The translations under genes were made by a program, and so were the position numbers. A stretch of 64,000 nt of DNA from Acidisphaera sp. S103 (GTDB lineage Bacteria > Pseudomonadota > Alphaproteobacteria > Acetobacterales > Acetobacteraceae), in NCBI RefSeq assembly GCF_009765975.1, contig NZ_LMUJ01000048.1:308224-372223 (forward strand), read 5' to 3'. Under the pieces are notes generated by a model that worked only from the letters and a program-made list of their open reading frames with translations, made no database searches and was not told the DNA's origin. This document shows, piece after piece, positions 8,779 to 17,187 of the stretch (position 1 is the stretch's first letter; every line of letters starts with the position of its first letter).

Positions 8779-9561
8779 ATGCCCGACCTGCTGGAGACCG
8801 TCGAAGACGGCATAGCCACGCTGACCTTGAACCGGCCCGAGAACCTGAACGCGCTGTCCGACGACATCCGCAACGGATTGGTGGAGGCACTGACCCGCCT
8901 GGGTGCCGATCCGGGCATCGGCTGCATCATCCTGACCGGCGCCGGCCGAGGCTTCTGCGCCGGCGGCGACGTCAAAACCATGGGCGGCCGGTCGGCCAAG
9001 GTGTTCGAGGAACGCGCCGCCGGCATCCTGCATTCCGGCCGCGTGCCGGAGCTGATGCACCGCACCCCGAAACCCATCATCGGCATGATCAACGGCGTTG
9101 CCGTCGGTGCCGGCCTCGGCATGGCGACCGGCTGCGACATCCGCATCGCCGCGCGATCGGCCCGTTTCGGCGCCGGCTTCATCAAGATCGGCCTGTCCGG
9201 CGACTGGGGCACGACCTGGTCGCTGACCCATCTCGTCGGCACCGCCAAGGCTCGGGAGCTGATGTTCACCGGCGACATGATCGATGCCGAGGAAGCCATT
9301 CGGATCGGTCTGGTCAACAAAGTGGTCGACGATGCGGAACTGCTGACGACAACAATGGCAATGGCGAAAAGGATCGCCGCCATGCCGCATCTCGCCCTGG
9401 GCTACACCAAACGGAATCTGGAAGTGGCCAACACCGCCGACTTCCCCACGTCGCTGGACGCCGAAGCCTTCAACCAGGCCCGTTGCTCGCAGATGGAGGA
9501 CCACCGCGAAGCCGTCCTGGCATTCAAGGAAAAGCGCAAGCCCGTCTTCACAGGGCGCTGA
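8779..9561 (+). CDS. Enoyl-CoA hydratase/isomerase family protein
   Basis: A 260-residue crotonase-fold protein. The CoA oxyanion-hole motifs are FCAGGD at 59-64 and GAGLG at 110-114. Both classical hydratase glutamates appear replaced (GAGLGM in place of GGGCEL, and AGFIKIG in place of PEIxLG), while GDWGTTW near 141 supplies an Asp in the place used by isomerases such as PaaG. An isomerase or other crotonase activity therefore seems more likely than simple hydration. The ATG at 8779 has GGAGA upstream. It is 3 bases from the next LLM gene, so the two form an operon. Confidence 0.82.
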   Translation: MPDLLETVEDGIATLTLNRPENLNALSDDIRNGLVEALTRLGADPGIGCIILTGAGRGFCAGGDVKTMGGRSAKVFEERAAGILHSGRVPELMHRTPKPIIGMINGVAVGAGLGMATGCDIRIAARSARFGAGFIKIGLSGDWGTTWSLTHLVGTAKARELMFTGDMIDAEEAIRIGLVNKVVDDAELLTTTMAMAKRIAAMPHLALGYTKRNLEVANTADFPTSLDAEAFNQARCSQMEDHREAVLAFKEKRKPVFTGR

Positions 9562-9564
9562 CCG

Positions 9565-10614
9565 ATGCGCGTTCTGAACACGCTGCCGCAGGCCGACCTG
9601 CGGCAGACCGCCGCATCCGCCAAAGCATCCGAGGCAGCCGGCTACGACGGCCTGCTGACCATGGAGAACAAGCACGACCCGTTCCTGGCGCACGCCATCG
9701 CCGCCGTGAACACGGACCGGGTCGAACTCGGCACATCCGTCGCCATCGCCTTCCCACGCAGCCCGATGGTCGTTGCCAACGCAAGCTGGGATCTACAGAA
9801 CGCCTCCCGCGGCCGCTTCGTGCTGGGCATCGGCCCGCAGATCCGCCCGCACAACGAAAAGCGCTTCAGCACCCCCTGGACCGCGCCGGCCCCCCGTCTG
9901 CGCGAATACGTGCAGGCCCTACGAGCCATCTGGAGCACATGGGAAAAGGGCGAAAAACTCGACTTCCGCGGCAAACACTACACCTTCACCCTGATGCCGC
10001 CTTATTTCATGCCGCCCTCGACCGGCCAGAAGATGGTGCCGATCACCCTCGCCGCCGTGGGCGAACACTCCCTGCGTCTCGCCGGAGAAGTGGCCGACGG
10101 CGTCCGCCTGCACGGCTTCTGCACCCGCCGCTACATCGAGGAAGCCATCATCCCCCGCGTCCAGGAAGGCATGGCCCGCACCGGCCGCACCCGCGAGCAT
10201 TTCGAAATCACCGGCGGCGGTTTCGTCGCCACCGGCAAGGACGAGGAAGCAACCGCAAAAGCCTTCGAGATCGTCCGCGGCCGCGTAGCCTTCTATGGCT
10301 CGACCCCCGGCTACTGGGGCGTCCTGGAACTGCACGGCCACGGCGATCTGGGCCGCGAACTGAACGCCATGTCGAAAGCCGGAAAGTGGAACGAAATGGC
10401 CAGCCGCGTCTCTGACGACGTCGTCCACCTGTTCGCCGCCGTCGGCACGCACAAGGACATCGCCACCCGCATCCAGGAACGTTTCGGCGGCCTCAGCGAC
10501 GCCCTGAACTTGCGAGCGGACTCCTCATCCTTCGGCGGCGACGTCCCACCCGACATAATCCAGGAGATCAAGCGGATCGCCACCCCGTTCCAGGGCTACA
10601 AAACCGACTGGTAG
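9565..10614 (+). CDS. LLM oxidoreductase, TIGR03617/F420-like
   Basis: A 349-residue luciferase-fold protein with the pattern of the TIGR03617 group (GYDGLLTMENKHDPF near 28, FPRSPMVVANASWDLQ near 65, FVLGIGPQIRPHNEKRF near 87). That group is mostly known from F420-producing actinobacteria. Translationally close to the crotonase gene (3-base gap), so it probably acts on the same CoA thioester or acid pathway. No F420 biosynthesis gene is in the window, so FMN use is equally possible. The stop at 10614 is followed by a composite repeat. Confidence 0.78.
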   Translation: MRVLNTLPQADLRQTAASAKASEAAGYDGLLTMENKHDPFLAHAIAAVNTDRVELGTSVAIAFPRSPMVVANASWDLQNASRGRFVLGIGPQIRPHNEKRFSTPWTAPAPRLREYVQALRAIWSTWEKGEKLDFRGKHYTFTLMPPYFMPPSTGQKMVPITLAAVGEHSLRLAGEVADGVRLHGFCTRRYIEEAIIPRVQEGMARTGRTREHFEITGGGFVATGKDEEATAKAFEIVRGRVAFYGSTPGYWGVLELHGHGDLGRELNAMSKAGKWNEMASRVSDDVVHLFAAVGTHKDIATRIQERFGGLSDALNLRADSSSFGGDVPPDIIQEIKRIATPFQGYKTDW

Positions 10615-10618
10615 AGAC

Positions 10619-10806
10619 TCGCAACGAAATCACCGAACCGCTTGGCGAGAGCCGCCAGCGTCTCATCGTCATGGCGGGCGAAGGCCCGCCATCCACGCCT
10701 TTTCCAAGGCCCGCTCTGCAAGTCGTGGATAGCGGGGCTTCGTCCGTCATGAAGGGATTGGGTGGTAATGCCAACGTCGAAGCACTTACTTATCCACGGG
10801 GCTTAA
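10619..10806 (+). repeat. Interspersed composite repeat, copy B, with hairpin
   Basis: The full-length relative of the block at 2784-2913 (which is inverted). Inside it, 10667-10702 is a member of the hairpin family: a perfect 9-bp stem ATGGCGGGC/GCCCGCCAT with a GAAG loop, then ATCCACGCC. The element fills nearly all of the gap between the LLM gene and the amidohydrolase gene. Confidence 0.75.
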
Positions 10807-10816
10807 GCGGGCGAGG

Positions 10817-11629
10817 CTACCCCCGCTTCCACCCCAGCCAGTCGACCACACCCTGGCCCATCACCGTCTCCAGGTCCTTGCCCTTCAGCCAGGGCAACTC
10901 CTCGGTGAAGAACGTAACGCACTGCCGATAGCTGCACGGCATACGCGTAATATCCGTGCCCCAGAAGAACCGATCCGGACCGTAAGCATCGAAAATCCGA
11001 TGCAGCCCATCCTGGATATCCCGGAACGGGTACCCCTCTTTCGAGTATCCCGGCGCCCCGGTCGCCTTGATCGCCACGTTCGGCAGCTTCGCCAACGGCA
11101 GCAGGTCATCCAACGTCGCAAACGCCTCCTGGCCCTGTCCCGACCGCACCAGCCCCAGGTGATCGACGATCAGCTTCAGATGTGGATGCCGTTCGGCAAT
11201 CTGCTTGAATAGCGGCAGGAATCGCCACGCCATCGTCGCGATCGGCGTGCCGGCTTTCTCCGCCGCCGGCCACAGCCAGTCCATCGTCCCGTCCTGATGC
11301 CAGGTCTCCTGCCCATCCCGAGTCAACGACCACCGCAACCCCAGCATCCCCGGCTGCTGTTTCCACGTCTCGATCCGCTTGCGTTGCGACGGATCATTCA
11401 ACGTAAACCACCCCAACGAGCAGAACTTATCCGGATACTTGACCGCCGCCTCAACAGCCATTTCGTTCGATTTTGCGTCCCAACTCGGCGGATGCAGGAC
11501 CGCGCCGTTCACCCCCGCCGCGTCCATTTCCGCAATCAGCTCCTCCGCCGTGTAAACTGAGGTCTGGCGATGATGTGCGCTGGGCTTGCCGCTGCCCCAG
11601 ATATGAACCTGCGCATCGATGATCAACAT
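10817..11629 (-). CDS. Amidohydrolase family 2 (TIM-barrel metal hydrolase)
   Basis: A 270-residue amidohydrolase-2 type protein (PF04909 family, which includes decarboxylases and lactonases). Metal-site elements are visible: DAQVH at residues 5-9, His157 in DHLG, and Asp226 in GTDITR. The N-terminal motif is DxQxH, as in gamma-resorcylate decarboxylase and 2-pyrone-4,6-dicarboxylate lactonase relatives. The ATG at 11629 follows AAGGAGAT; a longer frame upstream runs antisense through surE and is not used. Divergent from surE across 90 bases. Substrate unknown; aromatic or lactone intermediates are plausible. Confidence 0.82.
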   Translation of the reverse strand: MLIIDAQVHIWGSGKPSAHHRQTSVYTAEELIAEMDAAGVNGAVLHPPSWDAKSNEMAVEAAVKYPDKFCSLGWFTLNDPSQRKRIETWKQQPGMLGLRWSLTRDGQETWHQDGTMDWLWPAAEKAGTPIATMAWRFLPLFKQIAERHPHLKLIVDHLGLVRSGQGQEAFATLDDLLPLAKLPNVAIKATGAPGYSKEGYPFRDIQDGLHRIFDAYGPDRFFWGTDITRMPCSYRQCVTFFTEELPWLKGKDLETVMGQGVVDWLGWKRG

Positions 11630-11719
11630 GGACGATCTCCTTCCCTTTCCCCGATGCTGGCCTCTTGCCCGCCGGGACGCAACCGGGCCAAACAGAGGCG
11701 GCAACAAGGAGTGCGCACA

Positions 11720-12493
11720 GTGCTGGATCGGGTCATGCTGACGAACGATGACGGGATAGACGCGCCCGGCATGCAGGTGCTGGAGGAAGTCGCCGCCCAA
11801 ATCGCGCACGAGGTCTGGGTCGTCGCTCCCGAACACGACCAGAGCGGCCAGTCCCACGCCATCAGCCTGCATCACGCCCTACGCATCAGCGAACGCGGTG
11901 ACCGTCGCTTCGGCGTGACCGGCACCCCCGGCGACTGCGCCGCGATCGGCCTGTGCCACATCATGAAGGACAACCCGCCACAACTGGTGCTGTCCGGCGT
12001 CAATCGAGGCCTGAACCTAGGCATGGAAACTGTCTTCTCCGGCACCGTCGGAGGCGCCATGACCGCGATGATGCTCGGCTGTCCGGCTCTGGCCCTGAGC
12101 CAGGCATTCAAGGACCGCAACAATGTCCCATGGGACACGGCGCGCTCATTGGGCGCCGAAACGATCCGCAAGCTGCTGGCGGTGGGATGGGGCAAAAGCG
12201 CCGTCCTGAACATCAACTTCCCCCCCATCCCCGCCGCCGAGGTAGGCCCGATGACCCTGGCCCGCCAAGGCGAAGGCGCAGTCGCCGGAATGCACGTAGA
12301 CAGCCGGATCGACCCGCGCGGAATGACCTACCACTGGCTGAACTTCAAACGAGGCGACATCCAGCAAGGCCCAGAAAGCGACTACAGCGCCATGCGCGCC
12401 GGCAAGATCGTCGTGACCCCGCTACGCTACGACCGCACCGACGACGACGCCTACGCCGAACTAGCCGAACACCTACCCCGGTTCGGCCAATAG
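11720..12493 (+). CDS. surE: 5'/3'-nucleotidase SurE
   Basis: A 257-residue SurE phosphatase, which releases phosphate from nucleoside monophosphates with a divalent metal. Metal ligands fit the family: Asp10 and Asp11 in NDDG, Ser42 in DQSGQSH and Asn95 in SGVNRGLNLG; the GTVGGAM loop follows. I chose GTG at 11720 because AAGGAG at 11706-11711 sits 8 bases upstream; an ATG six codons later would remove the first beta strand. It is unusual in being far from its common neighbours pcm and serS and in facing a catabolic amidohydrolase. Confidence 0.88.
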   Translation: MLDRVMLTNDDGIDAPGMQVLEEVAAQIAHEVWVVAPEHDQSGQSHAISLHHALRISERGDRRFGVTGTPGDCAAIGLCHIMKDNPPQLVLSGVNRGLNLGMETVFSGTVGGAMTAMMLGCPALALSQAFKDRNNVPWDTARSLGAETIRKLLAVGWGKSAVLNINFPPIPAAEVGPMTLARQGEGAVAGMHVDSRIDPRGMTYHWLNFKRGDIQQGPESDYSAMRAGKIVVTPLRYDRTDDDAYAELAEHLPRFGQ

Positions 12494-12543
12494 CGAGTTC
12501 GCCTCGCGCCTAAGGTCGTGCCAAGACCCAGCTCAGGTCCCCC

Positions 12544-12580
12544 CGTCATGCCGACGAAGGTCGGCATCCACGCCTTTCAC
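12544..12580 (+). repeat. Hairpin repeat (GAAG loop)
   Basis: CGTC, then a perfect 8-bp stem ATGCCGAC/GTCGGCAT with a GAAG loop, then CCACGCCTTTCAC. It lies in the 163-base gap between surE and the convergent SDR gene. Confidence 0.8.
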
Positions 12581-12656
12581 ATCCCAAACGAAACCATGGC
12601 ACCCAGAGACCGCCCGACCACAACAATGACCGTTCCCAGCCATCACGGAACCGGCC

Positions 12657-13418
12657 CTACCCCGACTGCCCACCCGTCACATCGATCGTCAACCCCGTAA
12701 CGAAATCCGCATCCGAGGACGCCAGAAAACAGATCACCTTCGCCTGATCGGAAGCTTCCGCCACCCGCCGCAACGGCGTCGCCTCGACCTGCGCTGCCTG
12801 AGCCTCCGGCGACCGCTGGTTCCAATGCGGCCTGATCCGCTCCGTCAACGTCAGGCTCGGCGCGATCGCATTGATGTTGATCCCAAACGGCCCAAGCTCG
12901 AACGACAATTTCCGAGTCAGCGCAATGATCCCGCCCTTGGCCGCGGCATAGGCCACCCCGCTGGCAACACTCATCCCCCGCCCGGCAATCGACGCCAGGT
13001 TGACGATTTTCCCCGCCTTCTGCCCCTTCATGATCGGCACGATCGCATGGGTAAACAGGAACGTCCCATCCAGGTTGAACTTGATCACCCGCTGCCAATC
13101 ATCCAGCGAATGTTCCTCGACCGTCGCCGAAGGCTTGGCAATGATCGTGCTGCCGCCCACGGCATTCACCAGGATATCGATCCGGCCGAATTCCCGAACC
13201 ACATCGGCAACAACGGCATCGACCTGCCCCTGATCCAACGCGTCACACAACCGCCCATGCGCCTGCTTTCCCAGTGCCGCGACCGCCGAACCCAGCCGTT
13301 CCGGGTGGTTATCAACGCAAACCACCGTCGCGCCCTCCGCCGCCATGATCGCCGCCGTTGCTCGGCCGATACCATTAGCCGCCGCCGTGATCAGCGCGAT
13401 TTTGCCCTCAAAGCGCAT
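12657..13418 (-). CDS. SDR-family oxidoreductase
   Basis: A 253-residue SDR. The cofactor loop reads TAAANGIG (the first Gly of TGxxxGxG replaced by Ala), Asp at about residue 36 suggests NAD, NAVG replaces NNAG, and YAAAK supplies Tyr and Lys. The C-terminus FVTGLTIDVTGGQ is typical. I prefer the ATG at 13418 because GGGGGA lies just upstream; an ATG four codons earlier is also possible. It is the last gene of a four-gene minus-strand operon with two LLM proteins and an NtaA-type monooxygenase, and probably handles an alcohol or ketone product of those enzymes. Confidence 0.86.
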   Translation of the reverse strand: MRFEGKIALITAAANGIGRATAAIMAAEGATVVCVDNHPERLGSAVAALGKQAHGRLCDALDQGQVDAVVADVVREFGRIDILVNAVGGSTIIAKPSATVEEHSLDDWQRVIKFNLDGTFLFTHAIVPIMKGQKAGKIVNLASIAGRGMSVASGVAYAAAKGGIIALTRKLSFELGPFGININAIAPSLTLTERIRPHWNQRSPEAQAAQVEATPLRRVAEASDQAKVICFLASSDADFVTGLTIDVTGGQSG

Positions 13419-13432
13419 CGTTTCCCCCATCC

Positions 13433-14470
13433 TCAGTTCAACCGAGCAGCCTGTGCCATCACCTCTATAGCCTCAGACTGACGAGACCGGACGGTCAGAC
13501 TATTCGCACCTGAATCTTCCCAAGCCCGGAACCGTTCGCGAATGCGCGCCGGCGGTCCCACCAGGGACTTCATGTCCACCCATTCATCCGGAACCGCGGC
13601 AATGGCTTCGTCCTTCCGGTGCGCCAGATACAACTCCTGGATTCGATCCGCGGCCTCGGCGAATCCACGCCGGATCATCTGGTCCTTATGGAAATTCTTA
13701 TCCTTGTGCCCCATGCCACCGACATACAGCGCGACCTCCGGCTTCAACTTCGCCAGGGCGCCTTTGACGTCATCGGCGACTTCCACATGGATCGACGCCT
13801 GGATATGAAAATCCTTCAGGCTCTTCCCATTGCCGGCCCGCCTGAAACCTTCCTGCAGCCAGGGGCCGTATTCCTCCATACAGCCGGGCACGAACCCCAT
13901 CGGCAACCAGCCATCCGCGATTTCCGCTGTCAGCTTCACCGTCGATTCACTGCCCGTGGCCAGATAGATCGGAATCTCCGGGTTCATATGCAGAATGGAT
14001 TTCAACGGCTTGCCAACACCGGAGGCGCCATCGCCGGTGTAGGGCAGGGGGATCTCACGCCCATCATGCGTAACCGGCTCTTCACGCGCAAAGATCTTGC
14101 GCATGATGGCAACATAGTCCTTCAGCCGGTAATACGGCCGTCCCCACGGCTGCCCATACCAACCCTCCACGATCTGCGGGCCTGACACGCCCAACCCGGC
14201 GATAAACCGCCCACCACCAGCCAGCGCATCAACCGTGCCCGCACACATCGCCGCATTGGCCGGCGTCCGCGCCGCCAATTGCATAATCCCCGTGCCCAGC
14301 CGGATCCGCTTCGTCACCGCCGCCAGGAACGCCAGCGGCGTCACCGCATCCGATCCATAAGCCTCGGCCGACCAGACCGAATCATACCCCAGTTCCTCGG
14401 CCCGCTGAACCAAGGCCACCGGCAGATCCAGCTTCGCCTTGGAATAACCGATCGACAACCCGAGTTTCAT
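13433..14470 (-). CDS. LLM oxidoreductase, F420-dependent Rv3520c-type
   Basis: A 345-residue LLM protein with the signature layout of TIGR03559 (Rv3520c family): MKLGLSIGY start, SVWSAEAYGSDAVTPLAFLA near 32-51, MQLAARTPANAAM near 63 and GLGVSGPQIVEGWYGQPWG near 93. Members are annotated as coenzyme F420-dependent. Its ATG overlaps the stop of the NtaA-type gene by 4 bases, and the next SDR starts within 15 bases, so it is a core operon gene. Cofactor and substrate remain unproven. Confidence 0.83.
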   Translation of the reverse strand: MKLGLSIGYSKAKLDLPVALVQRAEELGYDSVWSAEAYGSDAVTPLAFLAAVTKRIRLGTGIMQLAARTPANAAMCAGTVDALAGGGRFIAGLGVSGPQIVEGWYGQPWGRPYYRLKDYVAIMRKIFAREEPVTHDGREIPLPYTGDGASGVGKPLKSILHMNPEIPIYLATGSESTVKLTAEIADGWLPMGFVPGCMEEYGPWLQEGFRRAGNGKSLKDFHIQASIHVEVADDVKGALAKLKPEVALYVGGMGHKDKNFHKDQMIRRGFAEAADRIQELYLAHRKDEAIAAVPDEWVDMKSLVGPPARIRERFRAWEDSGANSLTVRSRQSEAIEVMAQAARLN

Positions 14471-15807
14471 GTCACGCTCCTGCGCGGAATAGGAATCCCC
14501 AAATTCTCCCGTAACGTCGCACCCGTATAATCCTTGTGATACAACCCACGCCGTTGCAACTCCGGCACGACATGTTTGACGAACTCCATATAAGTCCCCG
14601 GCACGTGCGTCGCGGCGATCACAAACCCATCACACACGCCAGTGCTGAACCACTCTTCCAACCCGTCGGCAACTTCCTTCGGCCCCCCAATGAACGGCAA
14701 ATTCGGCCGCGCCCGGTGGCTGAATTTCACAAAATCCCGAGGCGTCGGATTGCGAATACCGCTGGCCTTCACCACCCGGTCACGCATCGATTGCGTCCCG
14801 GAAATCCCATCCAACTCCTCATCGGAAAACGGTTCATCCAGCCCCTTGCTGGCGAAATCGAAATTCATCGCCTCCGACAGCAACGACAGGGCGTCTTCGT
14901 CAGTCGCCAACGTCTCGATCAAGGCCATCTTGTCCTCGGCCTCCATCTTCGTTTCAGCGCAAACAACATAAGCGGACGGCGTGATCGACAGATGCGAGGG
15001 ATCGCGACCCTGACGCTCCACCTCGGCCTTCATCTCACGGTAATTCTGCCGCCCCACCTCCAGATTGACCGGGGTGCTGACGAACACCAACTCGCCCCAG
15101 CGTGCCGAAAACTGCTTGCCGCGGCCGCTCTGCCCCGCTTGAATGATAACAGGATGCCCCTGCTTCGACCGAGGCACCGTGAACGGCCCGCGAGACTTGA
15201 ACCATTCGCCCTTATGATCCAGCCGGCTCACCTTGTCAGGGTTCGCAAACACACCGGTCGTCTTGTCATGCACGATGGCATCGTCGTCCCAGCTATTCCA
15301 ATGCCCCAACACGACTTCCATGAACTCATCGGCGCGATCGTAACGAGAATCGTGTTCCTGATGCTCGTCCTTCCCCATGTTCAACGCTTCGCCATCATTC
15401 ATCGACGTCACGACATTCCAAGCCGCTCGCCCTTCCGTCATCAGATCCAGCGTCGCAAACGTACGGGCGACGTCGAACGGCTCATAATAGGTCGTCGATC
15501 GTGTCGCACCCAAACCAAGCCGCTTAGTCGCCATGCCCATGACAGTCAGCACGGTAACCGGGTCCATCTTCACACAGCGGATACCATGTTCGACCGTATG
15601 CCGATGGTCGTTGCCGTATCGATCCGGCATCGCCAGCCGATCGTCAAAAAAACCAACGTGGAATTTACCCTCCTCCAGCACCCGCCCAATGGTCTGGTAA
15701 TAGTCCGCCGAGGTCGAATCCGAACGCGACTCCGGATGCCGCCACGAGCTGACAAGGTTTGTACAGTTCTGGGCTTGCAGGAAGCCCACCATCACCATCT
15801 GGCGCAT
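14467..15807 (-). CDS. NtaA/SnaA/DszA-family flavin monooxygenase
   Basis: A 446-residue member of the NtaA/SnaA/DszA group of FMNH2-dependent monooxygenases (nitrilotriacetate, dibenzothiophene sulfone and pristinamycin enzymes). Visible elements: FFDDRLAMP near 54, LGLGATRSTTYYEPFDVARTFATLDLMTEGRAAWNVVTS split around 95-135, and HPVIIQAGQSGRG near 218. The ATG at 15807 has GGGAGA upstream. Such enzymes need a flavin reductase, and none is in this operon. The 32-base gap to the upstream LLM gene and the 4-base overlap with the downstream one indicate a single transcript. Confidence 0.87.
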   Translation of the reverse strand: MRQMVMVGFLQAQNCTNLVSSWRHPESRSDSTSADYYQTIGRVLEEGKFHVGFFDDRLAMPDRYGNDHRHTVEHGIRCVKMDPVTVLTVMGMATKRLGLGATRSTTYYEPFDVARTFATLDLMTEGRAAWNVVTSMNDGEALNMGKDEHQEHDSRYDRADEFMEVVLGHWNSWDDDAIVHDKTTGVFANPDKVSRLDHKGEWFKSRGPFTVPRSKQGHPVIIQAGQSGRGKQFSARWGELVFVSTPVNLEVGRQNYREMKAEVERQGRDPSHLSITPSAYVVCAETKMEAEDKMALIETLATDEDALSLLSEAMNFDFASKGLDEPFSDEELDGISGTQSMRDRVVKASGIRNPTPRDFVKFSHRARPNLPFIGGPKEVADGLEEWFSTGVCDGFVIAATHVPGTYMEFVKHVVPELQRRGLYHKDYTGATLRENLGIPIPRRSVT

Positions 15808-15839
15808 CAAAACATCTCCCGTTCCGTCTTCAATGTCCG

Positions 15840-17075
15840 CTAATTCCCGGCCGCGGCCATCCGTTCCTTCTCCGCCATCCGCTGCTTTAGCTGTTCGGGA
15901 GTCATCCGGACAATATCCTCATTCTGGTGCGCGTACAAATCGTATCGTTCGGTATCCAGATCCTCCAGCACGATCCGCCCCGCCAGCACATCTTGCTTCC
16001 AAGCGTCCTGCCGATCCTGCCGCCCATGGAACTCCGGCATCACCTCCCGAGCGAACAGGTCCAAGCTCTCACAAATATCCTGATGCGAGGTCTTCCCTGC
16101 CTGATTCAGCAGGATCACCTGATCGACATGCGCCTCCTCGAACTGCCGCAGCCGCTTGCGAATGGTTTCCGGCGATCCGATCAGCCCATTCCGCAACGCC
16201 GCCTGAGCCTTCTCCGTATGCCGCCAATCTTGATACTCGCGCCACAAATCGCCCTTGCCCGGCGCATCGACCCCTTTGCGCCCATAATACGACAGCGCGA
16301 AAATGAAGAACGTCCACCCGGCCGCCTTCTCCAGCGCCTCCTCGTCCGTAGGCGCGCACATGAACCCATTCACGATCGCGACGTTCGGGTTGGTCGCATA
16401 CTCCGTCAGCCGCCGAGGCTGATGTAAATACATGTTATAATATTTATGCACCCACGCCTTCGCCGCATCAGGCGAAACGAAACTGAACCCCAGCGCACCC
16501 ATGCCCCACTGCCCTGCCTCACCGATCGTGCGGATGTTGGAGCACGCGACCCACAGCGGGGGATGCGGCTTCTGATACGGCTTCGGCACCACATTCCGAG
16601 CCGGAAAGTCATGATACTTGCCGTGAAATTCCCAACTGTCATGCGTGAACATCGGGATGATGGCCTGCACCGCCTCTTCCCACCGGTCCCGCTTGTCGCG
16701 CACCCGAGTTCCGAACGGATGCAGCTCCGCCGGTCCCGCGCCTTCGCCCATGCCCAGTTCCACCCGCCCGCCGGAGATCTGATCCAGCGTCGCCACCCGC
16801 TCCGCCACCCGATGCGGCTGGTTGGTGGTCAACTGGACGATGCCATGCCCCAGCCTGATCCGCTTCGTCCGCTGGCTGGCCGCCGCCAGAAACACTTCGG
16901 GCGCCGAGGAATGCGAATACTCCTCCAGAAAGTGATGCTCGACTTCCCACATGTAGTCATAGCCCAGTTTATCCGCCAACTCGACCTGGGACAGTGAGTT
17001 CTGAAACAACTCATATTCGCTGGTCGCCGTCCACGGACGGGGCAACTGATGCTCGTAGAAAACACCGAATTTCAT
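15840..17075 (-). CDS. LLM flavin-dependent monooxygenase (operon leader)
   Basis: A 411-residue luciferase-like enzyme: MKFGVFYEHQLPRPW start, GYDYMWEVEHHFLEEYSHSSAPE near 38-60, LGHGIVQL near 76, and VELGMGEGAGPAELHPFGT near 105. GGGAGAAAG precedes the ATG at 17075. It leads the operon LLM, NtaA-type, F420-type LLM, SDR. The C-terminal 40 residues are charged and helical. It contains a locally AT-rich codon run near 16425-16450. Divergent from the beta-propeller operon at 17188 across 112 bases, so one control region could serve both. Confidence 0.82.
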   Translation of the reverse strand: MKFGVFYEHQLPRPWTATSEYELFQNSLSQVELADKLGYDYMWEVEHHFLEEYSHSSAPEVFLAAASQRTKRIRLGHGIVQLTTNQPHRVAERVATLDQISGGRVELGMGEGAGPAELHPFGTRVRDKRDRWEEAVQAIIPMFTHDSWEFHGKYHDFPARNVVPKPYQKPHPPLWVACSNIRTIGEAGQWGMGALGFSFVSPDAAKAWVHKYYNMYLHQPRRLTEYATNPNVAIVNGFMCAPTDEEALEKAAGWTFFIFALSYYGRKGVDAPGKGDLWREYQDWRHTEKAQAALRNGLIGSPETIRKRLRQFEEAHVDQVILLNQAGKTSHQDICESLDLFAREVMPEFHGRQDRQDAWKQDVLAGRIVLEDLDTERYDLYAHQNEDIVRMTPEQLKQRMAEKERMAAAGN

Positions 17076-17187
17076 CGACTTTCTCCCTGGGCATCACGCT
17101 TGCACCCGCCCTATCCAGCGTCAAGGTTGCGCCGTCCCCGTCACACGCCTACCCTATCCGGAACGATAAGCCACGGGGAAACGAACC

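Noticed and set aside
14536-15843. Long open frame antisense to the NtaA-type gene, and similar antisense frames at 20327-21490, 25801-27282 and 47401-49005
   Set aside because: They mirror strong genes in high-GC DNA, have Arg/His-rich or low-complexity translations, lack ribosome sites and show no family motifs.
6224-17075. Bioluminescence (lux) genes
   Set aside because: The luciferase-like proteins belong to monooxygenase and F420-type groups; there is no luxA/luxB pair or luxCDE set.
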